DNA from: Nonomuraea jabiensis
GTDB taxonomy: Bacteria > Actinomycetota > Actinomycetes > Streptosporangiales > Streptosporangiaceae
Reading direction: 5' to 3'
NCBI RefSeq assembly: GCF_014204795.1
Contig: NZ_JACHMB010000001.1
Coordinates: 558,001 to 622,000 of the forward strand
Length of the DNA: 64,000 nucleotides
Numbering within the stretch: the stretch's first letter is position 1; every line of letters begins with the position of its first letter. Positions 16,791-24,994 of the stretch are shown here, piece after piece. The translations under genes and the position numbers were made by a program. The notes below the pieces were generated by a model. It was given only the letters and a program-made list of their open reading frames with translations, was not told where the DNA came from and did not search any database.

Positions 16791-18773
16791 ATGGCAACGG
16801 GCATCGACTTCGGCACGACGAACTCCGTAGTCGCGCAGTGGAACGGAGACGAGGCCGAGGTTCTCCCCCTCGACGCGGACAACATCGACTCCGACTGGCT
16901 CTATGAGGAGTTCCAGGGCATCTTCCCCACCATCGTGGGTGAGAGCTCCACCCGGCTCGGCGCACTCTTCGGCTGGGAGGCGAAGCTCCGTTCCAACCGG
17001 GTCTTCGAGGCGTGCAAGCGCATGCTCCGCAACGACGAGAGCATCCGGCTCCGCGACGCCTCCGTCCCCGCGAGCGTGGCCGCGGCCGGGGTCTTCCGCG
17101 CCATGCGTGAACGCGCGGAAGGCAACCTTCTGCGACCCTTCGACAGCGCGGTGATCACGGTTCCCGCCAACGCACGCGGGGCCGCGCGCTACCGTACGCG
17201 GGCGGCGGCGCGGGCGGCGGGCATCCAAGTCAAGGCACTGCTGAACGAGCCCACCGCCGCGGCGCTCTCCTACATGCACGACATGCAGGAGGAGGGCCGC
17301 ATCATGGTCTTCGACTGGGGCGGCGGGACCATCGACGTGACGATCCTCGAACACATCGATGGACACTTTGAGGAACTCGCATCCAAGGGCATCACCCAAC
17401 TGGGTGGCATCGAGTTGGACAAGCGACTTCGCAAACTGCTCCTCCGTAAGCTTCCAAGCCATCCCGTCCTGTCGGAGCTGGAGAGCCGGGAGCTCGACCT
17501 CATCGTCGAACGAACCAAGATCCGTTTGTCGAAGGAGCCGACGGCGGTCGCCCGTATCCCTGGCAGCGGCAAGCTAGTACAGGTGGCCCGTGACGAGTTC
17601 GAGCGGGAGATCGCCGATCTCGTGGAACAGGCGCTCCAACCAGCCCGGCAATGTCTCAACGAAGTCGGCATGCACCCCGACGAGATCGACGGCGTCCTTA
17701 TGATCGGAGGAACCAGCCAGCTTCCCTGCGTACGGGACGCCGTTGAGAGACTCATAGACGACGAGGTCGTGCCGGACGTCATTTGTCATCCCATGACAGC
17801 CGTCGCTCGGGGAGCGGCGATCGCCGCGGCCATCCTCGACGAAAAGGTCAACAGCTATCTGCGAGTGTCGTCGATGTTCGCCCTGGGCACCAGCACCACT
17901 GACCAACGCAGTGGCAAAAAGGTCTTCAGCGCGATCATCGATCAGCACACACCGCTTCCCGCCATCGAGGAGAAGAGGTACACCCCGATCGATGATGGAC
18001 GGTCCCAGCTCACCGTTCCCGTGTGGGAGGCGGATCCTGCCAAGTCGCTAGACGACCCCGAGAACTTCCAGCTGACCAAGCTCGAACTCAAGTATCCAAG
18101 GCCCCTGCGCCGGGAAGAGGCCATCTTCAATCTCCGCTACACCTACACGGTGGACGGCCTGCTTCACGTCAAGGCAACCCTCGACAAGACCGGCGAGGTT
18201 CTTCTGGATCAGGAGATCCGGGATTTCACCAGCGGTGATACTCTACCGATCAGCGAAATTCAGCGTCGAATGAGTGCGTTGGACCGACTCACTCCATCAG
18301 GGACCTCCCTGCCCCGAACGACGTCCACCTCAGCAAAGTCCTTTGTTGTAGACGGTTCGAATCTCGCCTGGTACGGGCGAGATGCCAGAAAGGGCGATAT
18401 TCCCAGCCTCAGCCTGCTACTCAGCGGCATCCAGGCGCTCCACAATAAATTCCCCGAAGCGGGAGTAACCGTCTTCGTTGACGCAACCCTGCGACACAAG
18501 CTGTCCCCAGCGGAACAAGTGATGCTCGACGACGCCATTCGGCAAGAGATCATCTTGCCGACCCCTGCCGGAACGCATGGAAAAGCCGACAGATTGGTGA
18601 CGATGTTCGCCGATGAGACGGGCAGCATCATTGTAACCAACGACAGCTACAAGGAGCTTCAAGCCGAGTTCCCATTCCTCCTAGACGATGGACGTTTTCT
18701 CGGAGCTACGCCCGCCGGTGGCCATTGGCTATTCTCTCCGCGAACGCCGGTCCGACATCGACCTAACTCCTGA
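16791..18773 (+). CDS. Hsp70-family ATPase fused to a Zc3h12a-type NYN ribonuclease domain
   Basis: A 660-residue two-part protein. The Hsp70 nucleotide-binding domain covers about 1-355, with phosphate-1 loop GIDFGTTNSVVAQW, phosphate-2 loop FDWGGGTIDVTIL and adenosine motif LMIGGTSQLPCVRDAV. A shortened substrate-binding beta domain follows (about 360-490, with YTYTVDGLLHVKATLD), and there is no helical lid. Residues about 516-650 form a different domain. They show FVVDGSNLAW, TVFVDATLRHKL, GKADRLVTMFAD and GSIIVTNDSYKEL, which match the order and acidic residues of Zc3h12a/Regnase-like NYN ribonucleases. The predicted outcome is an RNA-cutting effector under chaperone-type ATP control, with the J-like and GrpE-like neighbours as regulators. 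Spacing of 2 bases ties it to the upstream gene. Base composition drops in GC over the NYN segment. Confidence 0.85.
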   Translation: MATGIDFGTTNSVVAQWNGDEAEVLPLDADNIDSDWLYEEFQGIFPTIVGESSTRLGALFGWEAKLRSNRVFEACKRMLRNDESIRLRDASVPASVAAAGVFRAMRERAEGNLLRPFDSAVITVPANARGAARYRTRAAARAAGIQVKALLNEPTAAALSYMHDMQEEGRIMVFDWGGGTIDVTILEHIDGHFEELASKGITQLGGIELDKRLRKLLLRKLPSHPVLSELESRELDLIVERTKIRLSKEPTAVARIPGSGKLVQVARDEFEREIADLVEQALQPARQCLNEVGMHPDEIDGVLMIGGTSQLPCVRDAVERLIDDEVVPDVICHPMTAVARGAAIAAAILDEKVNSYLRVSSMFALGTSTTDQRSGKKVFSAIIDQHTPLPAIEEKRYTPIDDGRSQLTVPVWEADPAKSLDDPENFQLTKLELKYPRPLRREEAIFNLRYTYTVDGLLHVKATLDKTGEVLLDQEIRDFTSGDTLPISEIQRRMSALDRLTPSGTSLPRTTSTSAKSFVVDGSNLAWYGRDARKGDIPSLSLLLSGIQALHNKFPEAGVTVFVDATLRHKLSPAEQVMLDDAIRQEIILPTPAGTHGKADRLVTMFADETGSIIVTNDSYKELQAEFPFLLDDGRFLGATPAGGHWLFSPRTPVRHRPNS

Positions 18774-18774
18774 T

Positions 18775-18820
18775 TAGGCGCAGCGCGGTTCACGCCCAAC
18801 CAGACTGTGTCGCGCTGCCT
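18775..18820. terminator. Hairpin between convergent Hsp70-NYN and nucleosidase genes
   Basis: AGGCGCAGCGCG (18775-18786) pairs with CGCGCTGCCT (18811-18820), a 7-bp core plus outer AGG/CCT, around a loop of about 24 bases. It sits between the two converging stop codons, as expected for a bidirectional terminator. There is no T-run, which is common in actinomycetes. Confidence 0.4.
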
Positions 18821-18829
18821 CTTCGACAG

Positions 18830-19494
18830 TCAAGCCGACCTTAATGGCGGCTGGTCCAGCCCGCCGTTGAGCAGCACGTCCCGGACGAACTCGGCCGCGT
18901 TACGCGACGCGCTTTCGTGCCAGTCGTCGTTCTTGCCCATCCCCCAGTCGCAAACGGACTTCACAACGATCCAGTCCACCTTCTTCTTGGCAGCCGCGGC
19001 GTAGACGCCGACCGCCTCCATCTCGCCGCCGATCGCGTCCGGATGCGCATCGATGAGCTCTTGTCGTGCCGTCGGCGAGTTGAGCAGCACACTTCCAGAG
19101 AGCATCGGGCCGAAGTGGACCTTCGGGGTGCCCTTCGTCAACCTGGCGGTCTGGCAGCGGTCGAGCAGCGTCACCGACGGGGCGACCCGCTCACCCCTGC
19201 TGATTTCGACAGCCGTCCCCGGCGTGGGCTCGACGATCTTCTTGTGATCGATGCCTCGGAGCTGAGTGCACACCAGGATGTCACCGAGCTGTTGCTCACC
19301 TTCACGCAGGCCATAGCAGATCCCGGTGAGCAAGAGGTAGTCGGGGCGGAGCCGGTCGATCAGCGACTTCGCGGTAAGTTGGGCGCCTCCCGGATCCACG
19401 GCTGCCGTCCGCGTCTGCGCCAACAGGACACGGGCACGCCTTACCAGGCCGAGATCGAAGGTGGTGTGGTGCTCCAGGTGGCGACGCTGTGGCC
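18830..19494 (-). pseudogene. Nucleoside phosphorylase/MTA-SAH nucleosidase-like domain, 5' end frame-broken
   Basis: The frame reads a PNP/UDP-phosphorylase fold: RVLLAQTR, then LIDRLRPDYLLLTGICYGLR, HFGPMLSGSVLLNSPTAR, the catalytic-type IGGEMEAVGVYAAAA and VVKSVCDWGMG near the C-terminus. Such enzymes split nucleosides such as methylthioadenosine, and related ones serve as effectors in conflict systems. The homologous-looking part begins at about 19490, where the frame has no ATG or GTG and continues upstream into non-coding-like residues. The preceding coding frame (19495-19932) stops exactly there in another register. A single frameshift would join the two. Otherwise translation could start at GTG 19399, but that would remove the first strand of the fold. 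I call it a pseudogene or a sequencing frameshift. Confidence 0.6.
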
Positions 19495-19932
19495 CTACCC
19501 CCGCATGGAAACTTGCCGTCCCCGCACGTCTGTTCGTGGCCCCGTGGCCTGGAACGTGACCCCGTCGCTGTTCGCGCCAGCCAACTCCCGCAAGGCGTCT
19601 CGCATGGCATGGGTCGTCGCTCCGTCCAGGAGGCACAGCAGCGGTTCGTTGACCTCGACCGTCCACAGGCGCACCCTCAGGTCCTCGACGGCGCCCATCA
19701 TCTGGGCACGTACCAGCCCTTGCAGCCGCTCGGTGACCTCGCCGAGTAGGTCGTGCGCCAGAGCGGGGTCGGTGCAGTGGCACAGCGACATCGACCAGTG
19801 CTGGAACCTCAGCTCCTCGCCGACCGACCGCAGAACCGGGCCGCCCCGCCACGCTCTACCGCCGCGGCCCCGTCCGTCTCCTGCATCCGCCGCTGCTCCG
19901 CGAGGGGCGCACGGCCCGTACACAAACGACAC
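19495..19932 (-). CDS. Unrecognised N-terminal partner domain of the broken nucleosidase
   Basis: This frame of about 145 residues starts at GTG 19932 with a GGAGG a few bases upstream. The first 40 residues are Gly/Arg-rich. The rest looks like a conserved alpha/beta domain: LRFQHWSMSLCHCTD, EVTERLQGLVRAQMMGAV, RVRLWTVEVNEPLLCLLDG and MRDALRELAGANSDGV. It ends at TAG 19497-19495, exactly where the nucleosidase-like frame picks up in a different register. The original gene may therefore have been one two-domain protein, or two overlapping genes whose junction is damaged. I do not recognise the family. Confidence 0.45.
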   Translation of the reverse strand: MSFVYGPCAPRGAAADAGDGRGRGGRAWRGGPVLRSVGEELRFQHWSMSLCHCTDPALAHDLLGEVTERLQGLVRAQMMGAVEDLRVRLWTVEVNEPLLCLLDGATTHAMRDALRELAGANSDGVTFQATGPRTDVRGRQVSMRG

Positions 19933-20237
19933 CTGGCCCCTCCGCCAAGAAGTCCGACTAACAAAATGATCTAGGAGAAGGGGCCGCCGTGGATCGTACC
20001 GGAGAGTTATGGGTGCGGATCGAACCTGCATCCCCCGAAAAACTCGCCCACCAGCCCAAACCGCGTCCCGCTCTAGGCGCACCATCCGCGGCCTGCCCAT
20101 GCCATAGCCACTCCCACGTTGTACGCAAGGCTGGCGCTTCTGGGTTCGAGCGATATCCACTTGGTCGGACTCGTCCAAGATGTGCCGTCCATGGTTACCA
20201 TTCAAGCGTCCAGTCGTCTTTCCCGGGTCAGGCCGTC
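19933..20237. other. Intergenic region between divergent genes
   Basis: About 305 bases between the minus-strand gene starting at 19932 and the plus-strand cassette starting at 20238. Two short stretches resemble tRNA T-loops (GATCGAACC near 20017 and GGTTCGAGC near 20143), but neither extends into a foldable tRNA. I see no clear promoter. Confidence 0.4.
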
Positions 20238-20471
20238 ATGCCGACGAAAGATGAGGTAGAGACCGCTCGCCGACAGATCGAGCGTCTTTCCGATCAGTGC
20301 GAGGCGGATTTACGCGAGCTCATCCGCCTCGCCGAGGGTGGCGCGCTGAAAGGGCCGGAGGGCGACAAACTCTCCGCCGATATCCGCCAGTGGGAGCGCG
20401 ACACCAAGAACTACTTCCGGGCGGCCCTGGACACGCTCCACAACCTCCCCGCGTCCGAGGTGTCTCCATGA
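20238..20471 (+). CDS. Small helical protein, first gene of a three-gene cassette
   Basis: A 77-residue protein predicted to be two charged helices joined by a Gly-rich turn (RLAEGGALKGPEGDKL) with a single Trp in RQWERD. The size and hairpin shape recall small WXG100/ESX-type proteins, but the WxG motif itself is missing. The stop overlaps the next start as ATGA, so it is coupled to the large helical protein. That pairing (small hairpin protein plus large helical partner) is why I consider a type VII secretion-like or scaffold role. This is inference from layout only. Confidence 0.7.
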   Translation: MPTKDEVETARRQIERLSDQCEADLRELIRLAEGGALKGPEGDKLSADIRQWERDTKNYFRAALDTLHNLPASEVSP

Positions 20472-22498
20472 GCCCTCGCGTGGGTATCAACCCTGAACTC
20501 ATGACCAAGGTCATAGCCATGCTCAAGCGCACGGGCCCCGAGTTCCGGGAATCCAGCCGCCAGGTCGAAAGCGCGCTCGGCCGTCTCGGCGTCGAGTTCT
20601 GGACCTCGCCCGCGCTACGCAGGGTCGCCGACCAGATGAGCGCGAAGCCACCGGACCTTCAAGGTCGCCTGGACCTGATTCTCGCCACCCCTGATGCGGA
20701 GCTCAGCCGTGACGGCATCATCTGGGCGGACGGCGCGGACTGGCAGTCCAGCACCACGGAAGGCGCCGCCGCCGCCCGGGCGGTGGCGGCGAAAGTCCGT
20801 GCGCAGGCCAAATCCGGGGCCTTCGACGCCCAGACGATCGCCGAACTCGAGAAACACAAGAACGACCCTCTCTTCGCGGCTGCATTCGCCAAGGAGATCC
20901 CGCCTGATGAGCTCAAGCGAGTGATCTCCCGAATGTTCAGAACAGACCTTCCTCCCGCCGGCCGCCCGGATGACAAGGACCTGGACACAGAGAAAAAGGT
21001 CGCCGGGCTGTTCAGCACCATCCTGGGCACCGCCTCCCGGGCCCGGAAGCTGCCCGACAAATACGCCGATGAACTGCTCAAGGACCTGGACGACCCGCAG
21101 AGCGCCTTCGCCATCGGCAAGCTCCTCGGCAAAGGGAAATTCGACCACGCGTTCATGCTCGATGTGGTGAAGCGGGTCTACGACTTCGACGTGGCTCACC
21201 CGCAGGCACGGGCAAGAGAGCCGGAGTCGCCGCTGCCCGGCCAGGACAAGATTCGGCCCGCCCCCGACGTGAGCCCCATGAGCACGGTGCTGAGCGCTCT
21301 GATCCATCATCCGAAGGTGGCCCAGGATTTCTTCACCGACCCCAAGCGGAGGCCGCTGGCCTACCTGATGCGCGAGCGGCGGTGGGGACCGGAGAGCGAC
21401 AACCTGCTCGGCGCTGCCCTGTACGAGGCGTCAACGAAGTTCCGGGACCACGGCATGCCCCGGGAGCAGTCGAGCGGATACAAGGCCGCGCTCATCGCCT
21501 CATGGGCGAGCCATTACTGGGCCGAGGAGAAGGTGCAGCAGAACCTGCCGAACACCCGGATCTGGGCCGCTTCCATCCACGCCAACTACATCAGCGACGT
21601 TCACCGGGCCAACCAGGCGCCGCCGAGAAAGGATATTGGCGCAGACACCGCCTACGATCCGGACAAGTCCCTTACCGGCGTACAGCCTTATGGCGCCGTC
21701 TTCAACAAGGATGAACTCAAGAGTGTCGAGACGTGGGCTTTCAACGACAACGACGCGTTCGCAACCGTCGCGGCGGCTCATGGGCAGTACTCGGTGAAGG
21801 TGCTGGACGAGACGGCGGCCGCGCTGGCCGCAGAGGTGAAAGCTGAGTTCGCGACATGGCACAAAGCACATCCGGAGGCGACCAAGAAGCAGATCAACGA
21901 CAAGCGGCAAGAAATCCTCGAGGAAAAGATGGGCACCGGTGGCGGAGCCTTCCAGTTCCGGGGCGTGGTGAACGACCTTAGCGAGACCACATATGCCCTC
22001 ACGGATGCCGCGAACATCGCCAAAATAGAGGAAGCCAGGAAGAACGACGAGAGGTACGCGGTGTACAAGAACATGGTCACGAAGATCATCGACCTGGCGC
22101 CCGGACCACCTGGCAAGTTCGTCGGACTGCTGGTCGACCAGGCGAAGGATCACATCTATGGAGCATTCACGTCCGATCAAGAGGGCAAGGCAAAAAAGGC
22201 GGCCGCGAATGCGCTGGATGACGCCAAGGTAATGTTCGAAGATGCCACTGCGGCCGCCATGATGCGACACGGCCTCTTCGGTGACGGATCAGCACCGGCG
22301 CCCACTCATCCATACGCTTCTAAGCAGAGACCAAAAGCCCCTGAGAACGACTTCCTTGTGAACGGGGAGATCATGTCAAAGGACAAGATGAGTGAATCTC
22401 AAAAGAATGCCTACGATGAGTGGCTCCATCGAACCCCTGCTACGGATCGCGTCTTCTTCGGGGTAGATAGTGCCATAACCCGTGACACTTGGTCATGA
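20468..22498 (+). CDS. Large helical protein of unknown function (DUF6571-like style)
   Basis: A 676-residue protein starting at ATG 20468 inside the stop of the small upstream gene. It is almost entirely helical and hydrophilic, with no signal peptide or membrane span. Recognisable stretches include RKLPDKYADELLKDLDDPQ, FFTDPKRRPLAYLMRERRW and ALIASWASHYWAEEKV. The layout (N-terminal two-helix unit, repeated helical blocks, a disordered C-terminal part with THPYASKQRPKAPEN) resembles large actinobacterial proteins found near ESX-type small proteins. No toxin motif is visible at the end. A DUF3558-like lipoprotein gene follows 12 bases later, so the three probably act at the cell envelope. 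Family assignment is tentative. Confidence 0.75.
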   Translation: MSPRVGINPELMTKVIAMLKRTGPEFRESSRQVESALGRLGVEFWTSPALRRVADQMSAKPPDLQGRLDLILATPDAELSRDGIIWADGADWQSSTTEGAAAARAVAAKVRAQAKSGAFDAQTIAELEKHKNDPLFAAAFAKEIPPDELKRVISRMFRTDLPPAGRPDDKDLDTEKKVAGLFSTILGTASRARKLPDKYADELLKDLDDPQSAFAIGKLLGKGKFDHAFMLDVVKRVYDFDVAHPQARAREPESPLPGQDKIRPAPDVSPMSTVLSALIHHPKVAQDFFTDPKRRPLAYLMRERRWGPESDNLLGAALYEASTKFRDHGMPREQSSGYKAALIASWASHYWAEEKVQQNLPNTRIWAASIHANYISDVHRANQAPPRKDIGADTAYDPDKSLTGVQPYGAVFNKDELKSVETWAFNDNDAFATVAAAHGQYSVKVLDETAAALAAEVKAEFATWHKAHPEATKKQINDKRQEILEEKMGTGGGAFQFRGVVNDLSETTYALTDAANIAKIEEARKNDERYAVYKNMVTKIIDLAPGPPGKFVGLLVDQAKDHIYGAFTSDQEGKAKKAAANALDDAKVMFEDATAAAMMRHGLFGDGSAPAPTHPYASKQRPKAPENDFLVNGEIMSKDKMSESQKNAYDEWLHRTPATDRVFFGVDSAITRDTWS

Positions 22499-22510
22499 CA
22501 GAGGCATATC

Positions 22511-23095
22511 ATGAGCAAAGCCCGCTTCGCAATGCGAAGCCTGTCACCTCCCACGGCGCTCCTTCTTGCGGTGGCCCTGCTGACTGCCTGCTCGACCCCT
22601 TCTTCACCGTCCCCATCATCCACTCCTGACACGCAACCGCTTGGCGACGTCACGGCCGCACCCAAAGAATGCGGCTTGCTCTCGAGGCAGTCCGTCGAAC
22701 GTGCCACCGGCCTCAGCAACTTCACCGTCGAGAAATACATGTCCGACGATGGCAAGCTCCTCCAGTCCTGCTACATCTACGCCAAACCACGTACCGGAAA
22801 CGCATATCGACTCAAAATCAGAATTGACGACCCGTCTCAACTCCCCCTGAGCCGCTTAGAGGGATCCAGAGCCTCCAGAAACGGGGTCGACTTGCCCACC
22901 GACGCCGGGCCCGGATTCACCTTTATCCTCATGGAGTCCGGGGAGAAATACGGGACCGACGGCTGGGCGTGGGCGCAGGATGGCAGCCGTATGCTAAGCG
23001 TGTCGCTCTCCAACACCCCATCCAATAGGGACGCCCAAAAAGATGTCATAGAATTTATTCGCCAGCTCAGACCCATAGTTCTCGACGAGGACTGA
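22511..23095 (+). CDS. Lipoprotein, DUF3558-like
   Basis: A 194-residue protein with a lipoprotein signal peptide (LLLAVALLTAC lipobox), a Ser/Pro-rich linker (about 32-52) and a globular part opening with CGLLSRQSVERATGL. Such an opening, plus the later paired Cys (SCYIYAK), is typical of DUF3558-type lipoproteins of actinomycetes. It should be anchored on the outer face of the membrane. The gene follows the large helical protein by 12 bases with an AGAGG as ribosome site, so it belongs to the same operon. Within the cassette it might be a surface partner or protective factor. Base composition is a little AT-richer than the chromosome, in keeping with acquired DNA. Confidence 0.75.
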   Translation: MSKARFAMRSLSPPTALLLAVALLTACSTPSSPSPSSTPDTQPLGDVTAAPKECGLLSRQSVERATGLSNFTVEKYMSDDGKLLQSCYIYAKPRTGNAYRLKIRIDDPSQLPLSRLEGSRASRNGVDLPTDAGPGFTFILMESGEKYGTDGWAWAQDGSRMLSVSLSNTPSNRDAQKDVIEFIRQLRPIVLDED

Positions 23096-23345
23096 GCATC
23101 GACACGGGCGCCTGACCGACCCAAGTGATCGACTCACACGTATATAGTCAATCGAAGACCGAGACCGCCCACTGCCCGATCAGTCGCGGCGACGACCAGT
23201 TCGGCCACTTCCGCCAGAGGTATCCACCCGCACCTCATGGCAACCATGCGCATAGACCGGCCGATCAAGCGGCGGCATCGATTTCTGTCAGTCTTGCCGT
23301 GACCGAGAAAGGAGTCGACAGACCGAGTCGCTCAGGTAGACCAAG

Positions 23346-23375
23346 CGTGGCGTCCCGTGGTAGGCAAACGCCACG
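23346..23375. repeat. Inverted repeat next to the integrase gene
   Basis: CGTGGCGT (23346-23353) and ACGCCACG (23368-23375) are perfect 8-bp arms 14 bases apart in the 346-bp gap 3' of the integrase. The gap otherwise holds no gene. Attachment-site arm or recombination-factor binding is possible, but I cannot identify the core because the partner site is not visible. Confidence 0.35.
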
Positions 23376-23401
23376 ATCAGACGCAAGTCGGGGAGTGAAA
23401 C

Positions 23402-23422
23402 GGCCCCGGCGAGGCCGGGACC
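23402..23422. terminator. GC hairpin after the integrase gene
   Basis: GGCCCCGGC (23402-23410) and GCCGGGACC (23414-23422) form a 9-bp stem with one mismatch and a GAG loop, 20 bases beyond the integrase stop. A likely terminator for the integrase transcript. Confidence 0.45.
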
Positions 23423-23441
23423 GGAAGTAGATACATGCAGG

Positions 23442-24806
23442 CTATTCGTTCAGAGCCTCGTTGATCTTGCCATTGATGTGCTCCTGCTGGCCGTCCACGC
23501 ATTTCGCGTAAACCCGCAGCAGGACATCCACGCTATGGCCGGCGCGCTTGGCGACTTCGACGGCCGGGACGCCCGCGTTCAACCAAAGGGAAACTGCCGC
23601 GTGCCGCAGATCGTACGGTCGAGCAGCCAAGGAAGAGGCGAACCGCGCGGGGGTGAGCGCGAGTTTGCGAGCTTCCTGCCAAACGTAGGAATGCGCCGAA
23701 CTGGAGTAGGTGCCACCGGTGCCCGTGTGGAAAACTCTGCCGTCCGCGGCGGTACCGTACTCGGTGATGTGCTCGCGAAGCATGGCGACCAGAACGGGCG
23801 GGATGGGGATCTCTCGTGTTTCCTTGTCCGCACGGTGCTTCAGGTTGCGCGACTCGTGGGTCTCGCCGGAGTTGGTCCAGCGCTTCGTTCCCTGGGGCCG
23901 CGCCTTTTCCAGGACGATCAGGCCCCAGCCCGCGTCCGGCAACGTGCAGTTGGCCAGCCGCAGGTCCGCCGCTTCCTCCGGCCGAAGCGCGGCGTAGTAG
24001 ACGCATGCGAACAGGGTCTTGAGCCGAGGGCCGCGCTTGCGGCCTACCTTGGGCACTGCGTCGAGGAGTTGCCGTGCTTGGGCGGGGTTGACCACCGTGC
24101 GGGGATCAACGAGTGCTACGGGCTTGGGTACCCTCCTTTTGATCTTGTCCAGCGGGTTGCTGTTGAACAGTCGCTCCTCGACTGCGTGCTCCAGCAGATG
24201 ATGCAGGATGGCGCGCTTGCGCCGTACCGTGTTGGCTGCCGCCGGTGTACCGGAGAAGGTGATCGATATGGCGTCGAGGGCCTTGCGAAGGACCTGTGCT
24301 TCTTCCAAGGCCGTCAGCGGTAGAGAGGCCCTCTCCAACCAGCTCATAGTCACGGCTTGTGCCGTTGTCAGGTCGGCCCGCCGCTTCTCCGGGAGCAGCG
24401 CGTGGATCCGGAGAACCTCCCTGAGTTCCGCAGCGGTGGGACGTTGCGGTGCGTCGGTGACCAACTCGGGGACGAGGGACAGCAGTGCGTACGCGTCTGT
24501 CTCGCGGGTTCGAGGAGCTGTCGAGTTCCAGCGCCGAAGAAGGTACGCCTGAGCGAACTGCAGGAGGGACGGCCCGGAGGGTTGCCGTGCGCGCTTCGAC
24601 ACCGGGAGACCGGTGGCGAGGTCGAACTCCTCCCCCACCTTGGTCGCCTGCCGCAAGTCGGATATGAAGGCGTTGGCCAGGCCCTTGGTCCGGAAGCTTT
24701 TCGACCTCTCCTTGCCGGCCACTCGCCAGCGAGCGATGTAGGTGGGTGCACTTCTATTGGAGCGCTGCTGGACGTAGCCCAGTTTCACGTCGTACGTGGT
24801 GCTCAT
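23442..24806 (-). CDS. Tyrosine recombinase (integrase) of a mobile element
   Basis: A 454-residue phage/AICE-type integrase. It has an N-terminal arm-binding part (about 1-60, with YIARWRVAGKERSKSF), a SAM-like core-binding domain (about 80-215), and a catalytic domain from about 235. The active-site residues are visible: Arg in YYAALRPEEAADL, the box YDLRHAAVSLWLNAGV (the first His of HxxR replaced by Tyr, as in some family members), GHS and the nucleophile Tyr in LLRVYAK. The start ATG overlaps the stop of the excisionase gene (ATGA), the usual arrangement of int downstream of xis in actinomycete integrative elements. Its att site is not identified, and no intact replication or transfer genes accompany it, so the element is probably decayed. 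Confidence 0.93.
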   Translation of the reverse strand: MSTTYDVKLGYVQQRSNRSAPTYIARWRVAGKERSKSFRTKGLANAFISDLRQATKVGEEFDLATGLPVSKRARQPSGPSLLQFAQAYLLRRWNSTAPRTRETDAYALLSLVPELVTDAPQRPTAAELREVLRIHALLPEKRRADLTTAQAVTMSWLERASLPLTALEEAQVLRKALDAISITFSGTPAAANTVRRKRAILHHLLEHAVEERLFNSNPLDKIKRRVPKPVALVDPRTVVNPAQARQLLDAVPKVGRKRGPRLKTLFACVYYAALRPEEAADLRLANCTLPDAGWGLIVLEKARPQGTKRWTNSGETHESRNLKHRADKETREIPIPPVLVAMLREHITEYGTAADGRVFHTGTGGTYSSSAHSYVWQEARKLALTPARFASSLAARPYDLRHAAVSLWLNAGVPAVEVAKRAGHSVDVLLRVYAKCVDGQQEHINGKINEALNE

Positions 24807-24994
24807 CTCGGCTCCCGTCGTGAGTCGAGCCAGGCCATGAGATCGCTCCGCCAGACGCGGAGTTCGAGGTTGGGCAGTTGGACGCAGACCGGTGCGCGGC
24901 CAAGCTGACGCCAGCGGTAGAAGGTGCGGCGGGACACGCCGCCCAGCTCTTTGAGGACCTGAGGAACGGTCAGCAACTCGTCATGCCTGGTCAT
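24803..24994 (-). CDS. Excisionase/helix-turn-helix protein (Xis-like)
   Basis: A 63-residue DNA-binding protein, MTRHDELLTVPQVLKELG followed by VSRRTFYRWRQLGRAPVC, typical of MerR-like HTH_17 excisionases. The frame extends upstream without conserved features, so ATG 24994 is chosen as the start. The stop overlaps the integrase start by ATGA. It probably bends attachment-site DNA to direct excision, and may also regulate int. Confidence 0.8.
   Translation of the reverse strand: MTRHDELLTVPQVLKELGGVSRRTFYRWRQLGRAPVCVQLPNLELRVWRSDLMAWLDSRREPR

Noticed and set aside
20000..20170. Two T-loop-like stretches suggesting tRNA genes or fragments
   Set aside because: Acceptor and anticodon stems cannot be formed around either stretch; only the T-loop-like bases match, so I treat them as chance.
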